In this document: piece by piece, positions 9,017 through 17,037 of the stretch
How the letters are laid out: each line of letters opens with the position of its first letter
Position numbering within the stretch: position 1 is the first letter of the stretch
Source of the DNA: Salinimonas marina
Lineage (GTDB): Bacteria; Pseudomonadota; Gammaproteobacteria; Enterobacterales; Alteromonadaceae
Assembly: GCF_015644725.1 (NCBI RefSeq)
Contig: NZ_CP064795.1
Location: 3,222,501-3,286,500, forward strand
Direction: 5' to 3'
DNA length: 64,000 nucleotides
The notes under the pieces: generated by a model
Told to the model about the DNA's origin: nothing
The model's database searches: none
Seen by the model: only the letters and a program-made list of their open reading frames with translations
Translations under genes and position numbers: made by a program

Positions 9017-9445
9017 TCAGGTGCCCTGGTTGTCAGCATCGAACTTACCACTCATATGACTGTAGAGCTTTGAACCGGTACAGGTGATCAGCAAAAAGCC
9101 TAAAGCAGATTGCAAGCCAGCCACCATTTTCAAGTCGCCGCTGGGTTCGGTACTACCCAGCCCCAGGGTAGTGATGGTGGTCAAAGAAAAATAAAAAATA
9201 TCTTTCAGGTCGCCGCCGTCTTTAAACTGCCCCAGATTCAGTTCAATCCCTGCCACATACGTCAGACAAAACAGTCCCGCAATGGAAACCTGGTTCACCG
9301 CGGCCGCCAGCATCACAAACTGCATACGCCAATAACGTCGACGGGTCCGGTGACATAAGGTGTCTACAAGCCAGGTAAGATTAATGTAGTGCAGGGTTAA
9401 CGCCAGCATTAAGGTAACCAGCGTGATAAAAAACATGGGTAACAT
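9017..9445 (-). CDS. Small two-helix pore-loop (K+ channel-like) membrane protein
   Basis: A short inner-membrane protein of about 142 residues from the chosen ATG. It has an N-terminal transmembrane segment, a second hydrophobic helix, a pore loop with TTITTLGLGSTEP and a final helix, resembling the Ion_trans_2 family. The canonical K+ filter TVGYGD reads TLGLGS here: Tyr is replaced by Leu and Asp by Ser, so conduction and selectivity are uncertain. An in-frame GTG at 9493 would add 16 residues with a basic stretch. Neither start has an ideal ribosome site; GAGGA lies about 15 nt before the ATG. The gene converges tightly with the transglutaminase-like gene. Confidence 0.62.
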   Translation of the reverse strand: MLPMFFITLVTLMLALTLHYINLTWLVDTLCHRTRRRYWRMQFVMLAAAVNQVSIAGLFCLTYVAGIELNLGQFKDGGDLKDIFYFSLTTITTLGLGSTEPSGDLKMVAGLQSALGFLLITCTGSKLYSHMSGKFDADNQGT

Positions 9446-9902
9446 AGTTTGCCGGAGTTTCCTCAATAAGCAGGTCTGGCCGGGATGGCCCACCTGGATG
9501 CTTATTCACTACCTTGCCTACCGTTAATGTGATCAATTGCGAAGCGCCTGGCGTGTGGTTTTGATGGTTAAAACCCTGAGTGTAAGTAACTACCCACTTC
9601 TGTTTAACTTTCTAACGGAGGGGCTTAAACTGCTTTTCGAGGGTTTTAAGGGCGGCTTAATACTTATCAGAATGCCGCTACATCCCCTGAGCTCATAATA
9701 AGAAAAACCTATTGCCTGACATATTCACTAAGCCCGGCCCGCTTGCGTGCGATGCGATGTTGATGATGCTGGCGCCGGTGTAGCTAAGGCTAAGAAAAAC
9801 CATTTTCGCGATGTGGCTTTACCCCAGCCGCCAGCAGCAATATTTATTTTGCACGTCGGGGATTCTGGTTTAGGATATACGGTGACGGGTAATGAGAGTG
9901 CA
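9446..9902. other. Non-coding region upstream of the copper efflux operon
   Basis: About 450 bp between divergently transcribed genes. It must hold the promoters for the channel gene and the efflux operon, but I do not see a convincing CueR-type dyad or a sigma-70 pair. Short open frames in it lack coding character. The segment near 9600-9660 is rich in GGGG/TTTT tracts. An in-frame upstream extension of the first operon gene (from 9747) contains no signal-peptide logic and is treated as leader. Confidence 0.5.
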
Positions 9903-10256
9903 ATGACCAGATTTGTTTTGCTGATGACAGGGATACTGATGCTGTTCGCGTTAAGCGGCACGGCCCAGGCTCGTGATGCTGAAAACTGCGATATGAATCA
10001 CTCGCCAGCTCTCATGATGGAAGCTTCTGAAGCTTCCTCCCATCATGCATTATCCGAAACCTCCATGAGCATGGAAAAATGCTGTGAACAAGAATGTCAG
10101 TGCCCTGCCGGGACCTGTTCAGTTTCTTTCTCATTACTTCACAGCACAGTTTTAGGCATACCGTTTGCCACTACTGCCGGCGCTATCATTAGTGCCAGTG
10201 ACCAGGCCCCGCTGACCATCATCAAGGTCTTTTTTCGTCCCCCCATTGTGACCTGA
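9903..10256 (+). CDS. Small exported Cys/Met/His-rich protein, first gene of the copper efflux operon
   Basis: A 117-residue protein I do not recognise by name. The ATG chosen gives a clear signal peptide (MTRFVLLMTG..., cleavage near AQA23). The mature N-terminal half is rich in potential Cu/Ag ligands: Cys29, then Met and His clusters (DMNH, MME, SSHH, SMSMEKCC) and Cys60, 61, 65, 67 and 72. The C-terminal half is hydrophobic and ends in FRPPI, a tail shared with several short proteins of unknown function found next to metal pumps. A role in periplasmic copper binding or sensing is inferred from composition and position. The gene contains a perfect 19-nt palindrome (10019-10037). Confidence 0.6.
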   Translation: MTRFVLLMTGILMLFALSGTAQARDAENCDMNHSPALMMEASEASSHHALSETSMSMEKCCEQECQCPAGTCSVSFSLLHSTVLGIPFATTAGAIISASDQAPLTIIKVFFRPPIVT

Positions 10257-10357
10257 TACAGCACAGTTACGTCCAAAATCCGGCACGTCTGTGACCGCTT
10301 TCAAACTTTTCAGGCAGTCACGCTGGCGCGTTTTCCATTGTTGTTAAGGTCAGTATT

Positions 10358-10888
10358 ATGAATTTTTATCTCAACTTGCGCACCGTTGTGGTGGCGCTTT
10401 GTTTTAGTTTATTTTGTGCAGTCACTGGTGCAGAGTCCTCAACCCAAGGTAAAGAATCCTCAACCCAAGGTAAAGCCTCCTCAACACCAGCCGTTGAGTT
10501 GCAGGTGTTCAAGTCAGCCCAGTGTGGCTGCTGTAAAAAGTGGATGGCCCACCTGACCTTGCGTGATTTCATCATTCATGGACAAGACACCACACAGTTA
10601 TCCACGGTAAAGCAGCAACACGGAATCGCTGCCGAGCACCAGTCTTGTCATACCGCGGTGAGCCAGCAGGGCTTTGTGTTTGAAGGCCATGTGCCGGCCA
10701 GGTTTATTCGTCAGTTCTTACAAGATCCAGTGCCTGATGCTATTGGCCTGAGTGTGCCCGGCATGCCCACCGGTTCTCCGGGGATGGAGATGGGGCAACG
10801 CTTCGAACCCTATGCGGTACTGGTGTTGTTTAAAGATGGTTCCAGCGATATTTACGCCCGGGTAACCAACGCCAGCGAGCAATACTAA
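10358..10888 (+). CDS. DUF411-family periplasmic metal-associated protein
   Basis: A 176-residue exported protein with a signal peptide ending near residue 25, a repeated ESSTQGK linker (residues 26-39) and a DUF411 domain. The domain has the C-x-C-C motif CGCC at Cys56/58/59 with a following KKW, a further Cys-His pair (SCHT), and the glycine/methionine stretch VPGMPTGSPGMEMG near the C-terminus. DUF411 proteins are recurrent partners of copper and silver efflux systems and are thought to bind the metal in the periplasm. Its stop codon overlaps the start of the next gene by one base (TAATG), so it is translationally coupled to the outer-membrane channel. Confidence 0.8.
   Translation: MNFYLNLRTVVVALCFSLFCAVTGAESSTQGKESSTQGKASSTPAVELQVFKSAQCGCCKKWMAHLTLRDFIIHGQDTTQLSTVKQQHGIAAEHQSCHTAVSQQGFVFEGHVPARFIRQFLQDPVPDAIGLSVPGMPTGSPGMEMGQRFEPYAVLVLFKDGSSDIYARVTNASEQY
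10433..10474 (+). repeat. Two 21-bp tandem repeats inside the DUF411 gene
   Basis: Two near-identical 21-bp units encode ESSTQGK twice, followed by a degenerate third (ASSTPA). They form a flexible linker between the signal peptide and the metal-binding domain, and the copy number could vary between strains. Confidence 0.8.
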
Positions 10889-12234
10889 TGAAAAACGGGG
10901 CATGGGTAAGCTGGTGGGTGGCGATTAGCGCCTTGTTACTACCGTCTGTGGTGCAGGCGGCACCCGTATTGCAATTGCGTGATGCCATAGCGGCGGTGCT
11001 CGCCAATGATCCCTGGTTGCAAGGCAATATGTTACGTGAGCAGGCCTTGCAGCAACAGGCTGGCGCGGCGGCCACCTGGACCGCCCCCAAAGTGGGGCTG
11101 AAAATGCAAAATGTGCCGGTGGATACCTTTGCCCTCGATCAGGATAACATGACACAATTACAGGTCTCCGTAAGCCAGCTGCTGCCACGCGGTGATACCC
11201 TGCAACTGGCCGGTGATAAGCTAACTCTGCAAGCACAGCTGCGCCCGATGCAACGCAAGGAGCGCCGGGCCCGCCTGACCCGGGATACCACGCTGTTGTG
11301 GCTGGATGCGTATCTGGCTAGCCGCAGTATTGCTCTGATAGAGCAAAATAAAGCGCTGTTTATTCAGCTTGAGGAAATAGTACACAGCCAGTATCGCAGT
11401 GGTCAGGTCAGTGCCGGGCAGCAGGCGCTGATACGCGCAGATTTGGAGCTGGCCCAGCTGGAGGAACGGTTAGCACAGTGGCATCAGCAGCAGGAAGCCA
11501 CGCTGGCGCAGTTGCAGGTTTGGATGACGGCAAACTCGGCCCTAAGCAAATCACCGGTGTTGCAAACCGGGGCCCTGCCACCGTCCTTACCCCCCCGGTT
11601 ACAACATTCTCCTGCGATTGCCGCTATTGATATCCAGCAGATTATCACGCTACTGCACGAACACCCGCAATTACAGACAGCCCGGCACAATACCCGTATC
11701 CAAAGCCGTGACGTGGCCCTGGCCCGCCAGCAATTCAAACCACAATGGCAGCTGGAGGCCAGTTATGGGCTGCGCCAGGATAGGGCGGGCGAGCAGTCGC
11801 GGGCCGATGTTATGTCGGTGGGCGTCACCGTTGATGTGCCCTGGTTCACACAACAGCGCCTGGACAGCAATGTCACTGCCGCCATCAAGCACCATCAGGC
11901 CAGCAAAACAGACGAACGTTTGCTGTTGCAACAGCTGTTGGGAGAAGCCCGCCAGGCAATGAGCCAGGTTCAGCAGTTCAGCCAGCGCCTGAAGCGGTAT
12001 CAGCAACGAATATTACCGGGCGTAAATGCTCAGGCCGACGCCGCTTTGCAAGCGTATACCGCCGACAATGGTGAGTTTGCCGAAGTAGTGCGGGCACGTA
12101 TTGCCCGACTGGACGCACGGCTACAAACCGAACAGATAAAGGTGGGATTGGCAAAAACGCTGGCACGCCTGAGGTACTTGTTGCCGGCCCTACCCCAGCC
12201 TCGTAAGACAGGAATTCAACACCATGAAGAATAA
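10888..12234 (+). CDS. CusC-like outer-membrane efflux channel (TolC family)
   Basis: A 448-residue TolC-family protein with a signal peptide (cleavage near VQA|AP) that would form the outer-membrane duct of the copper/silver efflux complex. Two outer-membrane efflux repeats are visible, each Gln/Leu-rich and helical, with the conserved LARQQFKPQWQLEASYG strand region near residue 270. There is no lipobox Cys after the signal peptide, unlike E. coli CusC. It is the third gene of an overlapping operon: one base overlap with DUF411 upstream, 11 bases with the adaptor downstream. The operon assigns it to the metal pump rather than to general drug efflux. Confidence 0.83.
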   Translation: MKNGAWVSWWVAISALLLPSVVQAAPVLQLRDAIAAVLANDPWLQGNMLREQALQQQAGAAATWTAPKVGLKMQNVPVDTFALDQDNMTQLQVSVSQLLPRGDTLQLAGDKLTLQAQLRPMQRKERRARLTRDTTLLWLDAYLASRSIALIEQNKALFIQLEEIVHSQYRSGQVSAGQQALIRADLELAQLEERLAQWHQQQEATLAQLQVWMTANSALSKSPVLQTGALPPSLPPRLQHSPAIAAIDIQQIITLLHEHPQLQTARHNTRIQSRDVALARQQFKPQWQLEASYGLRQDRAGEQSRADVMSVGVTVDVPWFTQQRLDSNVTAAIKHHQASKTDERLLLQQLLGEARQAMSQVQQFSQRLKRYQQRILPGVNAQADAALQAYTADNGEFAEVVRARIARLDARLQTEQIKVGLAKTLARLRYLLPALPQPRKTGIQHHEE

Positions 12235-13789
12235 AATCACAGCGCTGTTTATGCTGGTGGCAGGTATGCTTATTGGCGCCGCCCTGTTGGCCTGGCTTAC
12301 CCCTGGCGCAAAGACCACAGCGCCGGTAGCCAATGAGCATGCCGAGCCGCTGTATTGGGTAGCACCGATGGATGATAATTATCGCCGGGACCGGCCGGGA
12401 AAATCCCCCATGGGAATGGATCTGGTGCCGGTTTATGCAGATAGTAAGCAGTCCTTAAGCCCTGGAACGGTCACTATTTCGCCCGCAATACAGCATAATT
12501 TTGGGGTCACTGTGGCCCCCGTGACCTATGGGAAGCTGGAGCCTTCCCTGACAACGGTGGGCTATGTGGATTATGATGAATCTCTGCTAGCTCACTTACA
12601 TCCGCGCACCGCCGGCTGGATAGAGCAGGTGTTTGTTAATGCCACTGGCGAGGTAGTCGCAGCCGATCAGCCGCTGTATACCCTTTACTCTCCTGAACTG
12701 GTGAATGCGCAGGAAGAGCTGCTTATTGCCCTGAAGCGTAACAACACAAATTTGATAACCGCCGCAAAGGCGCGCTTACAGGCCCTGGGCTTAACCGCAA
12801 AACACATTCACGATTTGACCCAATCGCGACAGCTTCAACAGTCGGTGACTTTTCTTGCCCCGCAGGCAGGGTTTATTAAACAGCTCAATATTCGGGAAGG
12901 TTTTTACGTGGAGCCTGCCTCCTTAATGATGAGCATCGCCAGTCTGGATTCGGTATGGATTAAAGCCGAAATAAGTGAGTCGCTCACAGGGTTGGTGGCC
13001 ATAGACAATACCGCCGATATTTCTGTCACCGCGCGCCCCGGTGAACGCTGGCAAGGCAAGGTTGTGCATGTACATCCGGCCATGAATCCTGCCACCCGTA
13101 GTTTGCGGGCCCGAATTCAGGTGCCCAATCCGACGCAGCAATTAAAACCCAATATGTTTGCTACGGTAACCCTGCACACACAACCGTTACCCGCTACGCT
13201 GCTGATACCCGAAGCGGCGTTGATTCGGGTGGGCCAGGAACAGCGGGTGGTGGTTGCCCTCAGCAATACAACATTTAAATCCATCGCCGTGACTGCCGGA
13301 CGCAGCGCTAACGGCCAGGTTCAGATTCTCAAAGGTTTACAGGCCGGCGACAAGGTTGTCACCTCTGCCCAGTTTTTAATTGATTCTGAGTCCAGTAAGG
13401 CTTCCGATCTTAAACGGCTGGCCCCCGACCAAACCCACGCTAACCAAAACCAATCAGGGCATGCTGTTGAACCGCCTACTCAAACCGACACTGCCGATTC
13501 GGTATGGGTACAGGCTACGGTCATCGAGACGATGCCTGCTATGCATCAGCTTAAGGTAAGCCATCAGGCGGTTGCCGACTGGGACTGGCCGGTGATGACC
13601 ATGATGTTTAAAGTGACTGCAGATATTGAGCTGCGGGCCCTCACCGCCGGTCAGAACGTGCAGATTGAGCTGACCCGTTATGCTGATAACGCGGTCACCA
13701 TTACTCAACTTAAGCCGGTTCCCGAACACTCGCCCACCGGGCATGACGACCAAAAAGACACGGCACAGGAACACGCCCATCATGATTGA
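12224..13789 (+). CDS. cusB: CusB-like periplasmic adaptor fused to a C-terminal CusF-like domain
   Basis: The membrane-fusion subunit of the RND copper/silver pump, 521 residues. Domains in order: an N-terminal membrane anchor (residues 5-25); a heavy-metal binding motif of the type YWVAPMDDNYRRDRPGKSPMGMDLVPVY-like (about 44-71, Met-rich); then the lipoyl, helical hairpin and beta-barrel adaptor domains (about 85-390). A Gln/Asn/Thr linker leads to a C-terminal CusF-like copper-chaperone domain (about 425-500) with the W-x-W-P-V-M-T-M-M pattern, where CusF uses Trp, Met and His to bind Cu(I). A His-rich tail follows. In E. coli CusF is a separate protein, so the chaperone is built in here. 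The gene overlaps its neighbours by 11 and 8 bases. Confidence 0.88.
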   Translation: MKNKITALFMLVAGMLIGAALLAWLTPGAKTTAPVANEHAEPLYWVAPMDDNYRRDRPGKSPMGMDLVPVYADSKQSLSPGTVTISPAIQHNFGVTVAPVTYGKLEPSLTTVGYVDYDESLLAHLHPRTAGWIEQVFVNATGEVVAADQPLYTLYSPELVNAQEELLIALKRNNTNLITAAKARLQALGLTAKHIHDLTQSRQLQQSVTFLAPQAGFIKQLNIREGFYVEPASLMMSIASLDSVWIKAEISESLTGLVAIDNTADISVTARPGERWQGKVVHVHPAMNPATRSLRARIQVPNPTQQLKPNMFATVTLHTQPLPATLLIPEAALIRVGQEQRVVVALSNTTFKSIAVTAGRSANGQVQILKGLQAGDKVVTSAQFLIDSESSKASDLKRLAPDQTHANQNQSGHAVEPPTQTDTADSVWVQATVIETMPAMHQLKVSHQAVADWDWPVMTMMFKVTADIELRALTAGQNVQIELTRYADNAVTITQLKPVPEHSPTGHDDQKDTAQEHAHHD

Positions 13790-16700
13790 AGCGATTATCC
13801 GCTGGTCGGTGACCAACCGCATCCTGGTTTTACTGGCTACTTTGATGGTGCTGGTGGCGGGAATTTACGCCATCAAGCACACGCCGGTAGACGCCCTGCC
13901 CGATTTGTCTGATGTACAGGTGATTGTTAAGACCAGTTATCCCGGCCAGTCGCCCCAGGTGGTGCAGGATCAGGTAACCTACCCGTTAACCACGACCATG
14001 CTGTCGGTGCCGGGCGCCAAAACCGTGCGCGGATTTTCATTTTTCGGCGACTCCTATGTCTACATCATTTTTGAAGATGACACCGATATGTACTGGGCAC
14101 GCAGCCGGGTACTGGAATACCTGAGCCAGGCGACGAGCAGCTTGCCGGCCGGCGTTCAGCCAGAGCTTGGACCGGATGCCACCGGTGTGGGCTGGGTGTT
14201 TGTGTATGCGCTCACTGACCCCACCCACCAGCACGATTTAAGTGAGTTGCGAAGCCTGCAAGACTGGTTTTTAAAATTTGAGTTACAGGCGGTGCCGGGG
14301 GTTTCAGAGGTTGCCAGCATTGGCGGCATGGTTAAGCAATACCAGGTACGTATTGACCCGCTGAAACTGCAGGCTTATAACCTGACCCTTAAGCAGGTGC
14401 AGAAGGCACTGCCCCGAGGCAACCAGGAAACCGGCGCTTCGGTCTTAGAGATGGCGGAAGCAGAGTATATGGTGACGGCCACCGGTTATATTAAGTCGCT
14501 GGAGGATATCCGGCAGATTCCGCTGGCGACCAATGCTAACGGGGTGGTCACCACGATTGCCGATGTCGCCACCGTACAGTTTGGCCCGCAAATGCGCCGG
14601 GGGATTGCCGAGCTTAACGGCAAAGGGGAAGTGGTTGGCGGTGTGGTGGTAATGCGTTACCAAGAAAATGCCCAAACAACCATTGCAGGCGTAAAGCAGC
14701 GGCTGGCGGAGCTGGCGGACTCGTTACCGACCGGGGTTGAGATTGTCCCGGTTTATGACCGTTCTCAGCTGATTGAACGGGCGGTAGATAATTTGAGCTC
14801 GAAATTACTGGAAGAATTGGTCATTGTGGCGCTGGTCTGTGTGGTGTTTCTGTTTCACCTACGCTCTTCACTGGTGGCGGTGATCACCCTGCCGCTGGGC
14901 ATTCTGGTGGCCTTTATCATCATGTATTGGCAGGGTATCAATGCCAACATTATGTCGTTGGGTGGGATTGCCATTGCCATTGGTGCAATGACCGACGGCG
15001 CCATCGTCATGATTGAAAATATGCACAAGCATAGTCAGCGCCGTGGGCTGACCCGGGACAACCACTGGCAACTGGTGATTCGCTCTGCCAGTGAAGTGGG
15101 CCCGGCGCTGTTTTTCAGTTTGCTGATTATCACGGTGTCCTTCTTGCCCGTGTTTATTCTCGAAGCCCAGGAAGGCCGAATGTTCGCCCCACTGGCCTAT
15201 ACCAAAACCTATGCTATGGCCGCCTCAGCGGGGTTAGCCATCACTCTGGTGCCGGTACTGATAGGTTATTTTATTCGCGGGCGTATACTCGATGAAACCC
15301 GAAATCCCGTCAACCGGGCCTTAATAGCCGTCTATGTACCGGTGCTTCGAAAAGCGCTGCAATTTCCTAAAGCAACCCTGGCTGTAGCGCTTGTTATTAC
15401 CCTCGTGGGCTTTTATCCGCTGGGTAAAATTGGCAGCGAATTTATCCCGCCACTGGATGAAGGTGACTGGATGTATATGCCCACGACTTACCCCGGCCTC
15501 TCGGTTGGTAAGGCCCGCGAACTGCTTCAACAAACCGACCGGCTGCTAACCACTATTCCTGAGGTAAAAACAGTATTTGGTAAAATTGGCCGGGCTGACA
15601 CCGCGACGGATCCTGCGCCCTTAACTATGATTGAAACCTTTATTCAGCTGAAACCGCAAAGTGAGTGGCGTGAAGGGTTAACAGCCAGGGCTTTGCAACA
15701 GGAGATGGACGCGCTGGTGCAGTTCCCCGGCCTCACCAACGCCTGGGTTATGCCTATAAAAACCCGTATTGATATGTTGGCCACCGGCATCAAGACTCCG
15801 GTAGGCATCAAGGTTGCCGGCCCCGACTTAGCCCGAATTGAAGCTATTGGTCGTCAGCTTGAAACGATTTTAGCTCAGGTGCCGGGCACTGAATCCGTTT
15901 ATTCAGAACGCGTCGCCGCCGGGCGTTATCTCAAAGTAGATATTTCCCGTGAGCGGGCCAGTCGTTACGGATTAAATATCGCCGAGGTACAACAGGTAGT
16001 GGCCACCGCTATTGGCGGCGTCAACGTTACCCAGACAGTGGAAGGCTTGGCTCGTTATCCGGTAAACGTGCGGTATCCTGAACGCTATCGTGATAATCCT
16101 GAGCAACTCGCTCGATTGCCTATTGTCACCGCCCGCGGTCAGAATATTGTGCTTGGCGATGTGTCAAAAGTGTATATTGAAACCGGACCGCCAGTAATTA
16201 AAAGCGAAAATGCCCGTATCAATGGCTGGACCTATATTGATATCAGTGACACCGATGTGGGAAGTTATGTGATCCGCGCCAAAGCCGAGCTGGCCACCAG
16301 TCTGAGCTTACCAGCCGGCTATTCATTAACCTGGGCCGGCCAGTATGAGTATATGGAACGGGCCAAAGAGCGCCTGAGCTATGTGGTGCCGCTGACCCTG
16401 GCCATTATTATATTACTGCTTTATCTGAATTTTCGAAACTTCACGGATGTGGCGATGATTCTGATCACATTGCCGATGGCGATCATTGGGGGGCTGTGGC
16501 TCATCTACCTGCATGAATTCAACTTTTCGGTAGCCGTAGGGGTTGGCTTTATAGCGCTGGCGGGGGTGGCAGTAGAAATTGGCGTATTGATGCTGGTGTA
16601 TCTGAATCAGGCCTTAGCAAGCCTGGAGACGGGTGACGATAAGCCCCCCATACGGGTATCGCCTGATCATTACCATGAAACCCTGCTGCAAGGTGCAGGC

Positions 16701-16907
16701 TTGCGGGTACGTCCGGTCACCATGACGGTAGCCACAATTATTATTGGCTTGTTGCCTATCCTGTATGGGTCGGGCACCGGCTCTGAGATCATGAGTCGTA
16801 TTGCTGCGCCAATGGTGGGTGGCATGGCCAGCGCCTTAGTACTGACCCTTATTGTGCTGCCAGTGTTATACAGTCTGGTGCACTATCGCCGGCTGGTACA
16901 ACGCTAG
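13782..16907 (+). CDS. cusA: CusA-like heavy-metal RND efflux pump (Cu/Ag)
   Basis: The proton-driven inner-membrane pump, 1041 residues, close to E. coli CusA (1047). The start is the ATG that begins MIEAIIRWSVTNR, the usual start of this family, overlapping the adaptor gene by 8 bases. The three methionines that bind Cu(I)/Ag(I) in CusA (573, 623, 672) are present at M566 (YMPTT), M616 (LTMIE) and M665 (RIDML), each offset by exactly seven. The transmembrane relay segment GAMTDGAIVMIEN near residue 405 is of the metal-efflux class. This supports Cu/Ag rather than Zn/Co/Cd as substrate. No regulator gene lies in or beside the operon. Confidence 0.92.
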   Translation: MIEAIIRWSVTNRILVLLATLMVLVAGIYAIKHTPVDALPDLSDVQVIVKTSYPGQSPQVVQDQVTYPLTTTMLSVPGAKTVRGFSFFGDSYVYIIFEDDTDMYWARSRVLEYLSQATSSLPAGVQPELGPDATGVGWVFVYALTDPTHQHDLSELRSLQDWFLKFELQAVPGVSEVASIGGMVKQYQVRIDPLKLQAYNLTLKQVQKALPRGNQETGASVLEMAEAEYMVTATGYIKSLEDIRQIPLATNANGVVTTIADVATVQFGPQMRRGIAELNGKGEVVGGVVVMRYQENAQTTIAGVKQRLAELADSLPTGVEIVPVYDRSQLIERAVDNLSSKLLEELVIVALVCVVFLFHLRSSLVAVITLPLGILVAFIIMYWQGINANIMSLGGIAIAIGAMTDGAIVMIENMHKHSQRRGLTRDNHWQLVIRSASEVGPALFFSLLIITVSFLPVFILEAQEGRMFAPLAYTKTYAMAASAGLAITLVPVLIGYFIRGRILDETRNPVNRALIAVYVPVLRKALQFPKATLAVALVITLVGFYPLGKIGSEFIPPLDEGDWMYMPTTYPGLSVGKARELLQQTDRLLTTIPEVKTVFGKIGRADTATDPAPLTMIETFIQLKPQSEWREGLTARALQQEMDALVQFPGLTNAWVMPIKTRIDMLATGIKTPVGIKVAGPDLARIEAIGRQLETILAQVPGTESVYSERVAAGRYLKVDISRERASRYGLNIAEVQQVVATAIGGVNVTQTVEGLARYPVNVRYPERYRDNPEQLARLPIVTARGQNIVLGDVSKVYIETGPPVIKSENARINGWTYIDISDTDVGSYVIRAKAELATSLSLPAGYSLTWAGQYEYMERAKERLSYVVPLTLAIIILLLYLNFRNFTDVAMILITLPMAIIGGLWLIYLHEFNFSVAVGVGFIALAGVAVEIGVLMLVYLNQALASLETGDDKPPIRVSPDHYHETLLQGAGLRVRPVTMTVATIIIGLLPILYGSGTGSEIMSRIAAPMVGGMASALVLTLIVLPVLYSLVHYRRLVQR

Positions 16908-16948
16908 CGGCAATATTGGCGCTGGGGTGGTACCAGCCGGCGCATACG

Positions 16949-17017
16949 CTACTTGCTGAGCTTTTTGCGAAACATGTGGGCCACAATGTAAAACAAGACG
17001 CAGGCGCAGACCATCAT
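16949..17017 (-). CDS. Possible 22-residue membrane microprotein downstream of phoH2
   Basis: A tiny open frame starts 21 bp after the phoH2 stop, on the same strand: two Met codons, a hydrophobic stretch of about 13 residues (VCACVLFYIVAHM) and a basic tail FRKKLSK, then TAG. The layout (short hydrophobic helix, positively charged C-terminus) is that of single-pass microproteins. A weak AGGCG lies about 6 nt before the start. An inverted repeat (GCAGGCG...CGCCTGC) overlaps its start region. There is no homology evidence; it may be chance. Confidence 0.25.
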   Translation of the reverse strand: MMVCACVLFYIVAHMFRKKLSK

Positions 17018-17037
17018 GGTTACGCCTGCACATTTAA

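Noticed and set aside
9747-9902. N-terminal extension of the small Cys-rich protein
   Set aside because: The extension is not protein-like, and the signal peptide begins at the later ATG (9903).
9903-16907. Recent horizontal transfer of the copper operon
   Set aside because: No integrase, insertion sequence, flanking repeats or tRNA site are visible, and codon use looks like the neighbours by eye.
16998-17027. Inverted repeat GCAGGCG...CGCCTGC as a cusA or phoH2 terminator
   Set aside because: The loop is long (16 nt) and no T run follows on either strand.
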